A stretch of 64,000 bases of DNA from Acanthosepion lycidas (taxonomy: Eukaryota; Mollusca; Cephalopoda; Sepiida; Sepiidae), in contig OZ010605.1 of NCBI GenBank assembly GCA_963932145.1, positions 23,725,672 to 23,789,671 on the forward strand, read 5' to 3'. This document shows positions 10,530 to 21,982 of this stretch, one piece after another. The notes beneath the pieces are model-generated. The model ran no database searches, was not told the origin of the DNA, and saw only the letters and a program-made list of their open reading frames with translations. Every line of letters starts with the position of its first letter. Within the stretch, counting starts at the first letter, position 1. The position numbers were made by a program, and so were the translations under genes.

Positions 10530-12200
10530 GCTGATCTGACATGGAAATGTAAATAGGCATTATCGAGAAACCTGAATGGTTTCAGGAAATTGCGATTGGC
10601 CTGATTGTTAATCCTACAGAAAATTTAATTCTATTCATAATATTAACTAGTTCCTTTGACATTCATCATCGAACAGTCACGATAACTATAGGTATAAATG
10701 TATATCTTTCAATTGTTTTTAGGAAAATGTTTCTCAAGTCCTGTAACTACTATCGCTCTTTCCTTCCTAACCTTTTGTTTGAAGTAGGGTCAAATGTCAA
10801 CATATTTATTATGTCATTACTTTCTGTCCGAGTAAAATGTTATATCCATTTTAGTTGTTACCGCGTTTGAAAGTCCTCAAGTGATGTCGCTTATTTCATA
10901 CACAGTTCTCTCTGTGATTCTGTAGCAAGAGGAGAACGAGGCTCAACGAATGGTCCTCGATAGCCCAACATCTTTCATTGGTTGAAAGACATTTTTAACC
11001 ATTGATCTGAGAAAACACAATATACAACTTGCAGGTTATATATTTATAAACGGTTTTGGAACCAGGTGTGGTATACGTATGACAGTGTCGATCTGACGAA
11101 ACTATTTAAGAACATAATTAGAGTTACGTTTTGATTCTGACCCATCTTACAGTTTTGGAAACCATTACCCCCAGTAAAACCAATTCTATGTTCAATTTCC
11201 TCATATTCTATACTAAATCGTTTACGGCTGATCTATATACTGAGATATTTGAAGTTATTAGTATGTAATAATTGGTGTTCAAATCTCAGTTCGAATACAT
11301 TAGTCTCAGTTCATCCATATATGTTTTTAAGAGGTATGAATCCATTTCATTTTACTGTAGGTGAAATAGTTAGGCAGACTACGCTTTCTATACCTTGTTA
11401 ACCCCCATCCTAGGAAATGAAAAGTTTGAACCAAAACCAAATGACTGTGAGTTGGTTAAAGAATTCCAACGTTGCGAAAACATAATTGCTACTTAAAAAG
11501 TGTGTTTGCGGCCATATGTAAGGAGAAACAAGCAATATTGTATTGTGCCTGAGACATGAGCCTTTTTGCCACCAGTGCGAAAGGTTAGGATTTTATTCCA
11601 GTAAGATCCATAATGTTCTTTTCGTTTGCTGAAGGTTGTCTTCACTTGGACTTCTTCCTTCCGGATTTTCTATCTAAGTTTATAAGGAAATACTTTGTTT
11701 TATGAATTATTATAGAATTCTGGTGAAAATATTCCTTATTTATTTCTGACCGAAGATTGCGTTTTGTTTTTGTTTGGGTGCTTACTATTTAACCATGACA
11801 GGGACCCCTAACAGTTGCTACCAAAACTGAAAAATATATCTGCTTATAACTTTGTTTATAGTTTAGAACATACATGCAATACTGAAAACTTCATCTCACA
11901 ATGCAGTGAAATCAAACGCTATGCTGACCGAAACGTCGTCCCAGATATTTTTTGGTATTAGTAAAAAATCATTTCAAATTGCACCTCAGGATTCAGAATT
12001 TAAATCAAGTATCATTTAACAGCATTTTATAACGCTTTTTATTCGATGAAGGATTTTCAACTATATTACATTTATTTTAGTTCTTTCGTTCAGTAGTTAG
12101 CGCGGACGTTACTCCTTGCCAAGACCTCAGATAAGCAATTGGTAATTCCTTTTTGATTGTGCCGTTTGGTTTCAGGAAAAGGGAAAAAGAAAGATTTCTC
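10530..12200. other. mostly unassigned; partial R1 repeat near 11755-11830
   Basis: No gene recognised. Around 11755-11830 the phrases TTTGTTTTTGTTTGGGTGCT, ACTATTTAACCATGACAGGG and ACCCCTAACAGTTGCTACC match part of dispersed repeat R1. Interestingly, this is the piece missing from the next R1 copy, at about 12550. Confidence 0.5.
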
Positions 12201-12202
12201 TT

Positions 12203-12665
12203 TAATTTTGTTTAGCGGCATATCAGCATCCTTATGGGTTATTTAATGCTAAAAATCTAAATATTTTATTCTAATTGTATGCCTTAGACTACAGATAAAA
12301 TATACTGTTGGACATTTTGCTTTAAATAACTATTGTTGCTAATTTTTCTATAAATAAGTGTTGTTAGTAATTTTACTATAAATAGGTAGTGATGGTATTT
12401 CTATATATAAAAATATGTTGCTTGTATTTTTTCTATAAGTACTTTTTTATACTTTTACAGTGTTTTGTTTTATTTACATTATTCGGACTATTTTCCTCAT
12501 CTTTGTTGCCATATTTATCACTAAGATAAAGGGATACTGTTTTGTTTTTGTTTGGGCGGACCTGGGAACAACAGCAATTAAGAGGTGTCCCCATGACCCT
12601 CAAAACATCCTGTTCAGAGGCCTTGATGGCGGATATGGTTTATCACCATATCCAGGACTGCATTA
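12203..12665 (+). repeat. dispersed repeat R1
   Basis: Head GTTTAGCGGCATATCAGCAT, followed by three to four internal ~30-bp repeats of the type 'TTGCTAATTTTTCTATAAAT', then 'GACCTGGGAACAACAGCAAT' and the tail 'GATATGGTTTATCACCATAT'. The block order matches the other R1 copies. The CTATTTACCC segment is absent. Confidence 0.75.
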
Positions 12666-12829
12666 ACAAAAGAAATTTAACTCATCAAAAAGTTCAAATA
12701 GGAAAATTTTGAAAGATATTATTAATTGTAGAGTAGTATTTATTTAAGTTTTAACGTTTTATTTGATTTTCATCGCAACATTTTTCCAAGCTTAATAGAC
12801 CACGCAGTATTACCGACTCAGAAACAATC

Positions 12830-13395
12830 AGCCCGCGCATAGCGCCTAAAATCGACGACCTAAATCGTGACTAGTTCAAACCGCGGGACCTCGCCGGTGG
12901 GCGGTGTGAGGAAACGCCGACAACCCCCCGTGAGCTTTTACCCGCCAAAAACACGCGATCCCGTCATCTCCCAGCGACTGGAAAATCGGTGGAACTAGTT
13001 CGGTACGGACGGAGAAAAAGAGGGAAAGGACGAAGGCGGGGCGAAAACGGCAAGCGGCGGCGGAATCGGGCACCGCTAGGCGGCGGAAGTAAGTGAAAAC
13101 TCCCGCTGACCGCTTTCACTGCGACGCTTCCCCCAGCCAGGTGCCCTCCCACGCGCTCTCTCGCTTTCGCTATGCCCTCGGGATTCGTCATAGAGGATCC
13201 CAACGACATTTGAACGACCAGGACTCATCGGTCCGTGTTTTAAAATTGGTCGGGTGGGTTGCCGATGCACGTCGCGGACCCGAGGTAACGGACGGCAGTC
13301 AAGACGCTGACCTACTACGCTGGCTGTGCCGTACCGCACACTCCATTTTTTTTTCCGGAAACAGTGAACGACGACGCGACGAGACAACCATGATA
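12830..13395 (-). pseudogene. GC-rich block resembling decayed 28S rDNA (D2/D3 region)
   Basis: This is the most GC-rich stretch of the first 38 kb. On the minus strand the core (about 13270 to 13140) shows AACCCACCCGACC, then AAACACGGACC, then GTCGTTGGG, CGAATCCCGAGGGCATAG and CGAAAGCGAGAG. These resemble in order the metazoan 28S signature around the D3 domain, where the usual reads are ACACGGACCAAGGAGTC, GTCATTGGG and GCAGTGAAAG. Substitutions are spread over normally invariant positions, so it is not a working rRNA. The remainder of the block (12830-13100) is GC-rich but not assigned. Open frames on both strands here are by-products of GC content. Confidence 0.5.
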
Positions 13396-13399
13396 GCCA

Positions 13400-15340
13400 A
13401 TACTAGTTTAAATTAACAAAAAAGTGCATCAGGACAGTTCCTTAAATCCTGTAGTAGTAACAGTAACAATGTCATCGTATGAAATAAATATAAAGATAAT
13501 CTCCTATATCATTTAATATTACAAATACATAATATATCAAACGAAAATGTTAACAATTATTTCTGAATAAAATATTCTAATGTCTGAGATAAGTAGAGAC
13601 TTTTTAAAAATAATCAGCAAGAGAAATAAGAAGATTTTGTCAGTCGTTCACCAAATCTCGTCTCCCAAGCAACCAGTGTTCTGTTTTATATTTCGTCTGG
13701 TATGTGCTCTAGTCCATAACTGCTCAAAAGAAACTGTGCCCCTGTCTCTTGATTTATTACAGCCACTACTGGAGCCGTGATTATATGAAAAATGGCAACC
13801 TATCAGAGAACCAGAAGAATCCATAACATTTAACAACTGAAATCGATATTTTTTTTCGAATTACTTTCGAGTCAAAAATTTAGTCCAGAAATGTCTCCAG
13901 AAATCTTATAATATAAAATTACATCTGACATGTTGGAACAGCATCAGGTCTGTCTGAACTCTGATTTTACGAAAAACTTATTCTGTGACATTAATTATTT
14001 ATCTATGATGATAAGTTTTCTTATATATATATCTTTCGAAAACTTTCAAGCAGACTTTCATTACGGTAAAAGAATTTGGGAGAAAAGAGGTTAGACAACT
14101 CATCTGCCGGGTCCTCATATAGAACCCAATTCCGCTTGAAGGGTCCATTTACTTTGTCACATTTCCCTGAATATAATTCCATTTTAGGATTTCTCAGAGA
14201 CTCTGCCATCGAACCAATCCACTGAAGACTATTCAGCAGCAAAAAAAGACGTCCTGGGTGTACCGAGGATGTCCGAATATTCGTGTTTTACTATGTTCGC
14301 GTTTACTATTATCTGCCTTGTAAAATCTCACCTTGGTTTTACTTTCTTGCCAAAAGTTCAAAACACTCATTGAATATTTACAACTGATTTGACTGCCAGG
14401 AATTGAGAGAAAAAGCTAAGGGAAAATAACAAAGTTGAAAGACTTAAAAATTCAAAGCATTCTGAAAAAAAAAAAAATATAACACTTGTATTAAAAACTT
14501 AGACCAAAAGTGATCGTTTTTACTGTTTAAAAAAAAAAAAAATTTCCTATAAAAAATGAACCACTTTTCTTTTTATTTTGTTTGAAAATCAATTTCTGAT
14601 TCGATTTCCTGAATTTTTTTTCCAGTTCTGCATGCGGTTAGTTTCGTCTTTCACTTCAACAAGCGGGAAAAGTGCTAATAGGATCGACGAAGCTCCTGTC
14701 AAATTCTTCATAATCAACATTAACAGATGCCGTTAACGTTTTCAGTTGCATCTGTTTCGTGCTGCCCCACATTACAAAGACAAAGGTTTCTAGATTTCAC
14801 TTTTGAAAAAAAAATCTAGAAAAAAGGATTCATTCGAAACAAAAAAATATCATTGAAAGCGAGGAGGCGTATGAATGTTCATTATTTAAAAAAAAATGAT
14901 GGCAAAAATCAATGAGACAGAATTTTGTTTGTCGAACGTTCAAATTGCAAAAATAAAACACAGAATTGAAACTTGACAATTAAAATATCACTGATAACAA
15001 ATATAACCAATGCTGATGTTCTTGTTTGTTCTTTGCAGTTATGTTGCATCTAATCACAGAATTAATACTGAAAAGAACGGTAGGTTACAGGCGCTTTAAG
15101 TAGCCAATAAAAACATCAGTGAATCTATGACGTTTTGATTGTCAGCTTCCACAAAAGAATGAACATAAAATACTTCGCCGATATTCTACAGTTTTGACGC
15201 TTCTCTCTGTTATGCCAAATTGTCAAGAGAAAACACAAAAATTATTGAATAAAAGACATTTCATTCGTTTACTTTTACGTCATGTTTCTTCAGTTCTTAG
15301 GCGATCATTGCTCTCCGCAGATTTCATTTTTATTGTCTCA
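13400..15340. other. no recognisable gene
   Basis: AT-rich sequence. A minus-strand 73-codon frame at 14021-14242 (MLLNSLQWIGSMAESLRN...) and a + frame at 13580-13780 match nothing I recognise. Poly(A/T) runs lie at 14467-14479 and 14527-14541. Confidence 0.45.
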
Positions 15341-15344
15341 TTCT

Positions 15345-15768
15345 TTGTTTTGTTTGTTTAACGGTATATCGACTCCTCATGGGTCATTTAATGTCGAAAT
15401 TTAATTTTATTACGAGCATTATTTATTTCGTTTACAAAAATGTATTGCTGGTAATATTTTTTCCTTACAAAAATGTATTGCTAGTAATATTTCTTTTTTC
15501 CTTAAAAACTGTGTTACTAATAAAAAAATTCCATACAAAATTGTACTGCTGGTACCTTCACTATAAAAATGTATTTGTACACTTACATAGTGTTTTGACG
15601 CCAGTTTTGGCGTTCACTATTTACCCATAGCTTGGACCCTAACCGGTATTACCACTCCGGACCAAGGTGGATATGGGAACACCAGCAATTTAGTGGTGAT
15701 TCCACGCTCCTCAAAACCTCCCTATCAGAGACCTTGGTGTCGGATGTAATTTATCGCCATACCTAGTT
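15345..15768 (+). repeat. dispersed repeat R1, best-preserved copy
   Basis: All blocks are present: the head GTTTAACGGTATATCGACTC and GGGTCATTTAATGTCGAA; four internal repeats of TTACAAAAATGTATTGCTGG type; CTATTTACCCATAGCTTGGA; a GGGAACACCAGCAATTTAG phrase; CCACGCTCCTCAAAACCTCC; and the tail GATGTAATTTATCGCCATAC. The 83-codon frame at 15379-15630 is only the translation of the internal repeats. Confidence 0.8.
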
Positions 15769-16179
15769 AGATTTATTATCTGTGAATTGATATGTATTCT
15801 TTGGGTGGATTGTGGGGTGATTTCTTGTACTTTTTGAATTCAGTGGTCATTCTATGAGACTGGCTGACTTCCTAGTCTCGTGTGCCCAGTCGATTCTTCT
15901 ATATAACCCATAGCTGGAGGGAGAATTGATGGATCTATTCGTCTGGCAAGTGCATTTGCACAAAAATGAACTCTGAATGGATAACTGTCACTGAAATAAT
16001 TCATAGACCTATCAAATTATGTATACACACATATATAAGCTGTGATGAGTAAATTGTCGAAATATTATATTTTAAATTTCGCGCAAGCGCGTTGATTCTT
16101 TTTTGATGTTGTCGACTGCACAGGATATAGGATCACTTGGGCATCGTCTGTAAGAAAAAGAGTGCCATGACGCAAATCA

Positions 16180-16790
16180 TTCCACCAGAATTTAGAAACG
16201 GCATGCAGTACTGCTTGGCATTCGCGCCGAAAGCTCCAATGCGAATATTTCAGAGTCTTTGGGTGTCAATCTTAGAACAGTGCAGAGGATTCAGAAACAG
16301 TTAAATGAGTTTAATGGTGATCACGAAGGTGTTTGGAGTTATCATTAGTGATAGCGACGTTATCCCTCCTTTCCTCTTCCTGCGGGGTCTCAGACCCGAC
16401 ACGGAGGCCTGCATCTATTGCCTTGAGGAGGTAGTGCTGCCCTGGCTTAAGGAGATAGTTTCTGAAGTAACCTATCTCTGGCAACAGGACTCTGCACCAT
16501 GCTACACAAGCAGGAGAACCCAGTCATGGGTGTCAGAGAATTACTGCGAGCACATTACCCCTTATATCTAGCTACCTAACTCCCCAGACTGCAACTCCCT
16601 TGATTATTACGTGTGGGACGCAATTGAGCGACAGAGAAAAAAACTCCTTGTAACGCCAAAGATGAACTGAAGCCAAGGATTATGGTAACATTCATCAACT
16701 TAAAGAAGGAGAACGTCTAGAAGAGTTTCAGGAGATTCCGATATCGTCTTATGGTCGTGGTTGAAGCCAGATGCGATTTTATTGAATAAT
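16180..16790 (+). pseudogene. mariner-family transposase relic with internal deletion
   Basis: A helix-turn-helix remnant (NISESLGVNLRTVQRIQKQL, frame shifted, about 16237-16300) is joined to the catalytic domain in the frame 16305-16571 (VFGVIISDSDVIPPFLFLRG, then VTYLWQQDSAPCYTSRR). It continues through a stop to LPNSPDCNSLDYYVW at about 16575-16620. WQQDSAPCYTS contains the second catalytic aspartate; SPDCNSLDYYVW corresponds to the third. The first catalytic aspartate region between HTH and VFGV is missing. No matching terminal repeats were found. Confidence 0.8.
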
Positions 16791-17094
16791 TTTACTCTTT
16801 AGCCTTTCAAAATATTTGTGTAATTTAGGGAATATAACTGTGAAAATGATATATCAGTGCTAATTTCATTTTTGCATAATTTACACAACAATTTATCCAT
16901 CGCATCTTGTATAATCACAACCATGTATGCTCATAGAACCGTTTTCAATAGAAAAACAGTCAGCAGAGGAAAAATAAGTATGCAATTTAATCAGTTATGC
17001 GCCGTGCATCATACATGCTCAGGCGATCATGTATCTTTCGAGGCTGATTTTTTTCCCGCAGTACGTTGACATCCAAGGCTATAGAATCAAGGCT

Positions 17095-17258
17095 GTGCTG
17101 CTATTTACCCATAGCTATGGAGAAACAGAGGATTCATACTTTTCTCAACGGTATTAAGCACGTAAGTGAAAGCAATGCATTCGACTGGTATTCGAACTCG
17201 GCTTTCTGCTTCCTCAATCCGAGCTGCTAGACATTACTCCAACGTACCACTTTTTGAT
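17095..17258 (-). repeat. tRNA-derived SINE family S1
   Basis: On the minus strand: a head with GTGGTACGTTGGAGTAATGT, then a B-box-like CCGAGTTCGAATACC (RNA polymerase III internal promoter), then CACTTACGTGCTTAATACC and a body ending CCATAGCTATGGGTAAATAG. A very similar copy lies at 54605-54775 and a degraded one at 26868-26975. The tail phrase CTATTTACCCATAGCT is shared with dispersed repeat R1, which hints at a chimeric origin of one of the two. Confidence 0.65.
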
Positions 17259-17259
17259 T

Positions 17260-18244
17260 CTCTTATTTCTATGACCATGGCATAAATCTTTAATGGATTT
17301 AAGTAAAATGTCTGGATATCGAATATTTAAGTGTCACTTGGCGAATTCAATGACCTAACATCCGACGAATTGCTCCGGAAAATAGCTACCAAATCATTAC
17401 AAATTCTTTACGAAATATCTACCAGTTTTTTTGTTGTTTTTTTATATAATTATGGTCGAGTTATACGGTAGGCTAATTACAATGGTTAACAGCATGAAAG
17501 TTTCAAAAAGAAAACTAGGCAGGCTTACCTAATTTTGGGGCACTGGGAATAAGAATTATATGCAAAATTGTTGATTGACTCAATATTCCAAGTTACGTTA
17601 CTCATGTTATATGAATATTTCATCAAAATTCTTGACCTTGCCAGATTAAGTGTTATTCTCCTAATAACCGTATTATATATAATTATTATTCTCCTTTCCA
17701 CTCAGGCCTTCACATATTAAAATGACTTGTGAAAAATGCCCAGTGAATGTTTGAAGAAGAGCCGATAACTTCTGCTATGTGTATGGTGTCGCGAGTGGAT
17801 TATTTTTTATCCCAAGAGCGAAAAATAACACCTGTTGTGAGAAAATCTTACCAATTATGTTTTAGATGCAGGATTGGAGACCAAGCATTAACCACTATTT
17901 TGAGAGAGTCCATCGATCATGCCACTGTATTCTGGTCAATAAATACATATATCGCCATATGTTATTCTACATAGAACAGGACAGAGCATTAAAGCAGATT
18001 TTACAAAGCAACATTTTTTTTCTTGGAGACATCCATTGTATTCATATGTATGATATAAATGTCTAAGTATCTCTAATCCAAAGCCAATCATCTAATAGAA
18101 CATGCATTTTCGAATTGATCATGCTAAAATACATAAGAATTGGCACATTTTATTTCTAAAGAAATTGACTTGTGAAATTTCTGACCCAGAAGTCATAAAG
18201 TCCACCCAGATCGTATCTAGACTAACTCTGTAATATTGTGCTTC
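17260..18244. other. no recognisable gene
   Basis: AT-rich. Two overlapping + frames of 66-75 codons (17747-17974, 17866-18066) have no recognisable similarity. Confidence 0.45.
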
Positions 18245-19528
18245 TGTGTGACGCGTCGCTTCAAGATCATGGCCCATCACAACGTCCTGTTCTTTTTAGC
18301 TTTTAGTATGGTTTCTCTTTTTTGCTATCACTCCTAATCTTCATTCTGCAACCAAGTTCGTTATGCGCAGATCCCCCCGCTGTCTCCTACCTAAAGTCAT
18401 GTGAGGGCTAAATCCCCCATGTCTCTTACGTGGAGTCCTGTGGAGGCCAAATTCTTCACTTGTTCTTTCCTCATTATGTCACTTGGAATTACAATTGTCT
18501 TTTTCTATGTGTAAGTGAAATTTTTGTTTCCATTTTCCTTAAAACTTCCTCGTTACTAACGTTTTCAGTCCATGGTATCCTCAGCATCCTCCTGTATAAC
18601 CACGTTCATTGCCTGGCATCAATACTGATGTCTAACGAAATTTTCCTGTTTCATAATCCTTTCCTTATCTCTTGGGGGCATCTTTCGGTATTTCTGTGTT
18701 GTATTTTCATTACTTCGCTAAGGATTTTTTTGTTCTTACTTTACTTTGGTGTCTCCATTTCTTGTTTCCACCTTGATCTCTTCTTTTTGCTGGCAAACAT
18801 ACATTCTGTCTTTTTACAATTGATAATTATTCCATTTTTCTTACATTCTTTAAGCAAGTTAAGTAGAACGTCTTGTAGTTTTCATTCTGTGTCAACTATC
18901 AGCACAGTGCCATCTACGTATCTTATGTTTTTAACATTGTGGTCGCTAATCATGAATCATGGTAGGACTTCTAGTTCTCTCAGGATAGTTTCACTGTAAA
19001 GGTTGAATAAGTACAATTAGAAGACATATCTTTGTCTTACGTATCTTTTTATTTTTGTGTATTTACGGAATCCATTCTGTATGAAGCCGGTTTTCTCTCA
19101 CTATAAGTTCTAATATCTTTCTCAAATAAATCAATCTTACTTAACACTTAGAAAAGTTATCTGTATCATACTTTCTCAAACACTTTTGCATTTTATTATA
19201 TAAGTATACGCCATTCTGTATTCTTATTGCTCTTTCTGATATCATTCTGGGTATAAATATGACATTTCTTGTTACAGTTTCTTACACGAAACCGTACTGC
19301 TCATCTCTGGTCTGATTCCGCTACGCTCTCTGTTCATCAGTTTTCGTTAAGTGGTTTAATAAGCTGATTATCCGATGAAGATCCTTTGCCCCTGGCTACT
19401 TAAGCATCGGTATGAAAATGAATCTACTTAGATCTTCCTGTAGATCACCTCTGTTGTATATATATCATTCATTATTTCTGTAATTTAAGGGGATCGGTTT
19501 AAGGGTAACGGTATCTTTATTATAATTA

Positions 19529-19608
19529 TTATGTTGGTGCAAAAATAATGTCGTTTTATCACATAGTAACATATGTGAGAAAACGGCATCATTTTTGCAC
19601 CAGCCTAA
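19529..19608. mobile_element. 80-bp palindromic mariner MITE (type M80), inserted in LINE
   Basis: Exactly 80 bp, with ends TTATGTTGGTGCAAAAATAA and its complement. The arms pair almost throughout, leaving a ~6-bp loop (GTAACA). It is the reverse orientation of the copy at 48690-48769. The left flank is TA; the right flank is TG, presumably a mutated TA. The ends closely resemble mariner termini of the TTAGGTTGGTGCAAAA type. It sits within the decayed LINE, so it inserted after the LINE. Confidence 0.85.
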
Positions 19609-20297
19609 TGCATCTAGCATTGCTGCTCTTATACCGTTCAAATTTTCCAGTGCTGATTTGATATCAGGATTTAATATTTCTGTCCTTACATATTTTCGTG
19701 TATCGCAGGTTTTCCTCTTTCTTCTTTTGAGTTCTTTTGAGTTCTCTGATCTTTTGAGTTTGATTTTTCTAGCATTTTTTTTTCTATTTCTGCTATCAGC
19801 GCCCGCGATTTTGATTTTATCAACCCTATCGATGAACATGTCTGTTGTCCTGTTGTTTCTCTTATTTCCTTTTTTTTTAATATCTGCCTTATCTGTGCTT
19901 CTCATTCTTTCTGTTTCTGTTCACATCTCAATGACATTCCTCTTTTACCTGTCTGCATTTTCTGATTTCTTTCTGCAGCCTCATATATGCTGCACGATAT
20001 CTTGACCTTGCTTCTTATCTCTTTTGCATCATATCAAGGATTCTATGCCATCTCTTTTTGTTTAGTCTTCTTTGGGTTCATCTAGTTTCTTTCCGTTAAT
20101 AAGTCTTCTCATCACGTGTCGCAATTTGAATTTGAATTTTCATTTATTTGATTGTATAACACTGTCAGTATTTTTGCAATTTGGGTTATTCAATAATATG
20201 TCTTATAATATAGATTTCCTTACCCCCTCCCTACTGAGTCAAGTTGTGACACAAGGTGATTTTTTAACTTGGGGACCCTAGTGTTTTAACTGGGACC

Positions 20298-20427
20298 GCT
20301 GGTCCAAGCTTGTCCAAGATGGTCAGAGCTGGTCTAAGCTAGACAAAGCTGGTCATAGCTGATCCAAGCAGATCATAGCCGGTCCAAGCTGATCAGAACC
20401 GGCCCAAGATAGTCATAGCTGCGATAA
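20298..20427 (+). repeat. tandem array of 13 ten-bp units
   Basis: The sequence divides without gaps into thirteen 10-mers: GCTGGTCCAA, GCTTGTCCAA, GATGGTCAGA, GCTGGTCTAA, GCTAGACAAA, GCTGGTCATA and so on. The period is strictly 10 although units differ by 1-4 bases. Paired units suggest an older 20-bp higher order (GGTCCAA alternating with GGTCATA). It is non-coding and lies within the LINE-A copy. No second copy was seen in the window. Confidence 0.9.
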
Positions 20428-20482
20428 TACCAGCACAGGAACGGATCCGTGTCATGTAAGTATCAATAGAGATTTTCCAAGC

Positions 20483-20595
20483 GTAGTTTATATGTGGCAC
20501 AAGGCTGAAAGTAGAGGCACTTAATAAGGATCGAACTCACTACTAAGTCGTAATTGATCTAGCAAGAAAAGCTTGCTAACCTGGCTCCAGGTACA
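20483..20595 (-). repeat. tRNA-derived SINE family S2
   Basis: On the minus strand: GTTAGCAAGCTTTTCTTGCTAG (A-box-side hairpin), then GTGAGTTCGATCC (B box), then GTGCCTCTACTTTCAGCCTT and CACATATAAACTACGC. The same order, on the + strand, is at 28165-28298. Confidence 0.65.
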
Positions 20596-21432
20596 CAATA
20601 TGCCTTATAGTAATCTGGATGCTGCTTTTACCCTCTACACTGTTAAACTGAGTCAAAATATCACTGAAAGGTAGGCGATTCCACTAGTCGGTACTTGGAT
20701 AAGTTTTACTGTGTATAACTTTTCCTAAATCTCTTATTGAACGTTATGTAGTGGATTTGGTTCTTTGGTCCTCATCTTCTAAATGTCTCGGGTGTTCTTG
20801 AAACCAGATGTCGGTTATTACATTGGAAACATTTTCTGCACGTTCATTCCGGGTTCCTTGGTTGAATTTGTCACCATCTCACTGCTTCCCTAATTTGACA
20901 TTCAGGTCTTCCATGACGATTCTAAATTCCCTGCTATTTACATTGCGTCTTGGAGTTGTCCAGTGTGCATTAAATCTTATCCATTTCTTCCTCTGAACTT
21001 TGTTCTGTCGTGTAGGGTGGGAGGTAATATACAACGGCAATAGATATATCAAAAGGCGTCCTTTAAAAATTAACTGTTATAAATTTGCACCTTTCTATCA
21101 CATTCCACCCCAGCTTTATCTACGCCACGAGAAGAGAGAAAGAAAAGGCATAATATTGTACTATTAAATTAAAATAGAACGATCGTATATTTCATTAATA
21201 CGGTAATCGATAAATAAAATACGCATATAAAGCAAAATCACTCCTGATCGAAGCAGTTGTATCACGTCACACTATGACCCTGGAAAAAATAAGAATCTAT
21301 AAATACTTTTTTATCTCCTATCACAAGAACAGGTGAATTATTACAGAAGGCTGGGCTACCAAATTTTAGTAGAGCAAACAATAAAAAAAACTTTTTTTTC
21401 AATGGCCTGAAAGTTTACCATATATATATACA

Positions 21433-21521
21433 CGCAATCGTCAGGCCACCGACAATGACCTGACGACTGTGTCTAGCATGAAACAGCCTGTCGTCTCTAA
21501 GTGTTGACTTCAATGTTCACT

Positions 21522-21523
<2 letters not shown>
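21433..21523 (+). mobile_element. ORF-less miniature Penelope-like element with hammerhead-like ribozyme
   Basis: A truncated antisense copy of the core (GCAATCGTCAGGCCAC, 21434-21449) is followed by a complete sense copy. This has stem I 5' strand GAC (21457-21459), CTGACGA (21460-21466), a short stem-loop, GAAAC (21480-21484), AGCCT, GTC (21490-21492) and the complementary GTC (21493-21495) closing stem I. The next ~25 bp (AAGTGTTGACTTCAATGTTC) match the flank of the Penelope element at 51577-51645. A (TA)n tract follows at 21524. No endonuclease or reverse-transcriptase sequence is present. Cleavage activity is inferred from the motif only. Confidence 0.6.

Positions 21524-21579
<56 letters not shown>
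21524..21579. repeat. (TA)n tract
   Basis: About 28 TA units. It lies exactly between the ribozyme miniature and a LINE-B 3' terminus (21580-21640), so both elements abut the same microsatellite. Confidence 0.95.
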
Positions 21580-21580
<1 letters not shown>

Positions 21581-21895
21581 GGATTCTCCCGTCGTATTCG
21601 ACCTATGAGGGGCAAGCAACTCAATTCTTGGACTCAACAGTGCAGACAATCTGCGCATAACGGTGAAGTTTTCTGCGCAACCAACTACACTTTTTGAAGG
21701 GAGGAATACAGAGATCTGGTACACTATGTGCCACAGGGTCCCCAAACGACCCTCCGCGGGTTTTGAATTCAGAGGTCCTTCACCTAGACCAGTAGCCATT
21801 CAGGGTTATAGAACCCATTCACTCCTGCCATTTACCCATTGTTGGAGGGAGAAGAAGAAAATTGATGACTATCCAAAATGCATTAGCAGGTAAGT
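21580..21895 (-). repeat. LINE-B 3' terminus and adjoining repeat
   Basis: On the minus strand 21640-21580 reads CCTCATAGGTCGAATACGAC followed by GGGAGAATCCAT and (TA)n. The same terminal phrase ends the LINE-B copies at 45440-45790 and 54465-54525. The remaining part (21641-21895) has the + strand phrases GAATTCAGAGGTCC and CATTTACCCATTGTTGGAGG, which recur in S1-like repeats. No protein is recognisable. Confidence 0.55.
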
Positions 21896-21909
21896 AATTA
21901 CAATCAATG

Positions 21910-21911
<2 letters not shown>

Positions 21912-21982
<71 letters not shown>

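Larger units (their letters stand above)
18245..21130 (-). pseudogene. long decayed LINE-A copy: endonuclease, linker, reverse transcriptase, C-terminus
   Basis: Read on the minus strand, parts appear in normal order. About 21050-20720 has an apurinic-endonuclease-like region (FRIVMEDLNVKLG, then GTRNERAENVSNV, then WFQEHPRHL). About 20060-19625 is a lysine/arginine-rich linker ending ILNPDIKSALENLNGIRAAM. About 19450-19030 is the reverse-transcriptase fingers (FIFIPMLKQPGAKDLHR, EQYGFV, VIFIPRMISERAI). About 18930-18890 is the palm motif, reading YVDGTVLI where YADD is expected. It ends with LYRRMLRIPWTENVSNEEVL at about 18600. The palm aspartate loss, stops and frameshifts show it is dead. 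It is interrupted by a palindromic MITE (19529-19608), a 10-bp tandem repeat (20298-20427) and a SINE (20483-20595). Confidence 0.8.

Noticed and set aside
12876-13416. Several overlapping open frames on both strands in the GC-rich block
   Set aside because: Frames occur on both strands at once, as expected from high GC content with few stops. The sequence fits decayed rDNA better.
18430-18999. 189-codon + strand frame rich in F, L and S
   Set aside because: It is the antisense of the LINE-A reverse-transcriptase region, which is clear on the minus strand.
19465-20005. Opposite-strand frames of 136-146 codons
   Set aside because: The minus one is the LINE linker plus read-through of the inserted MITE; the plus one is its shadow. 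Neither is an independent gene.
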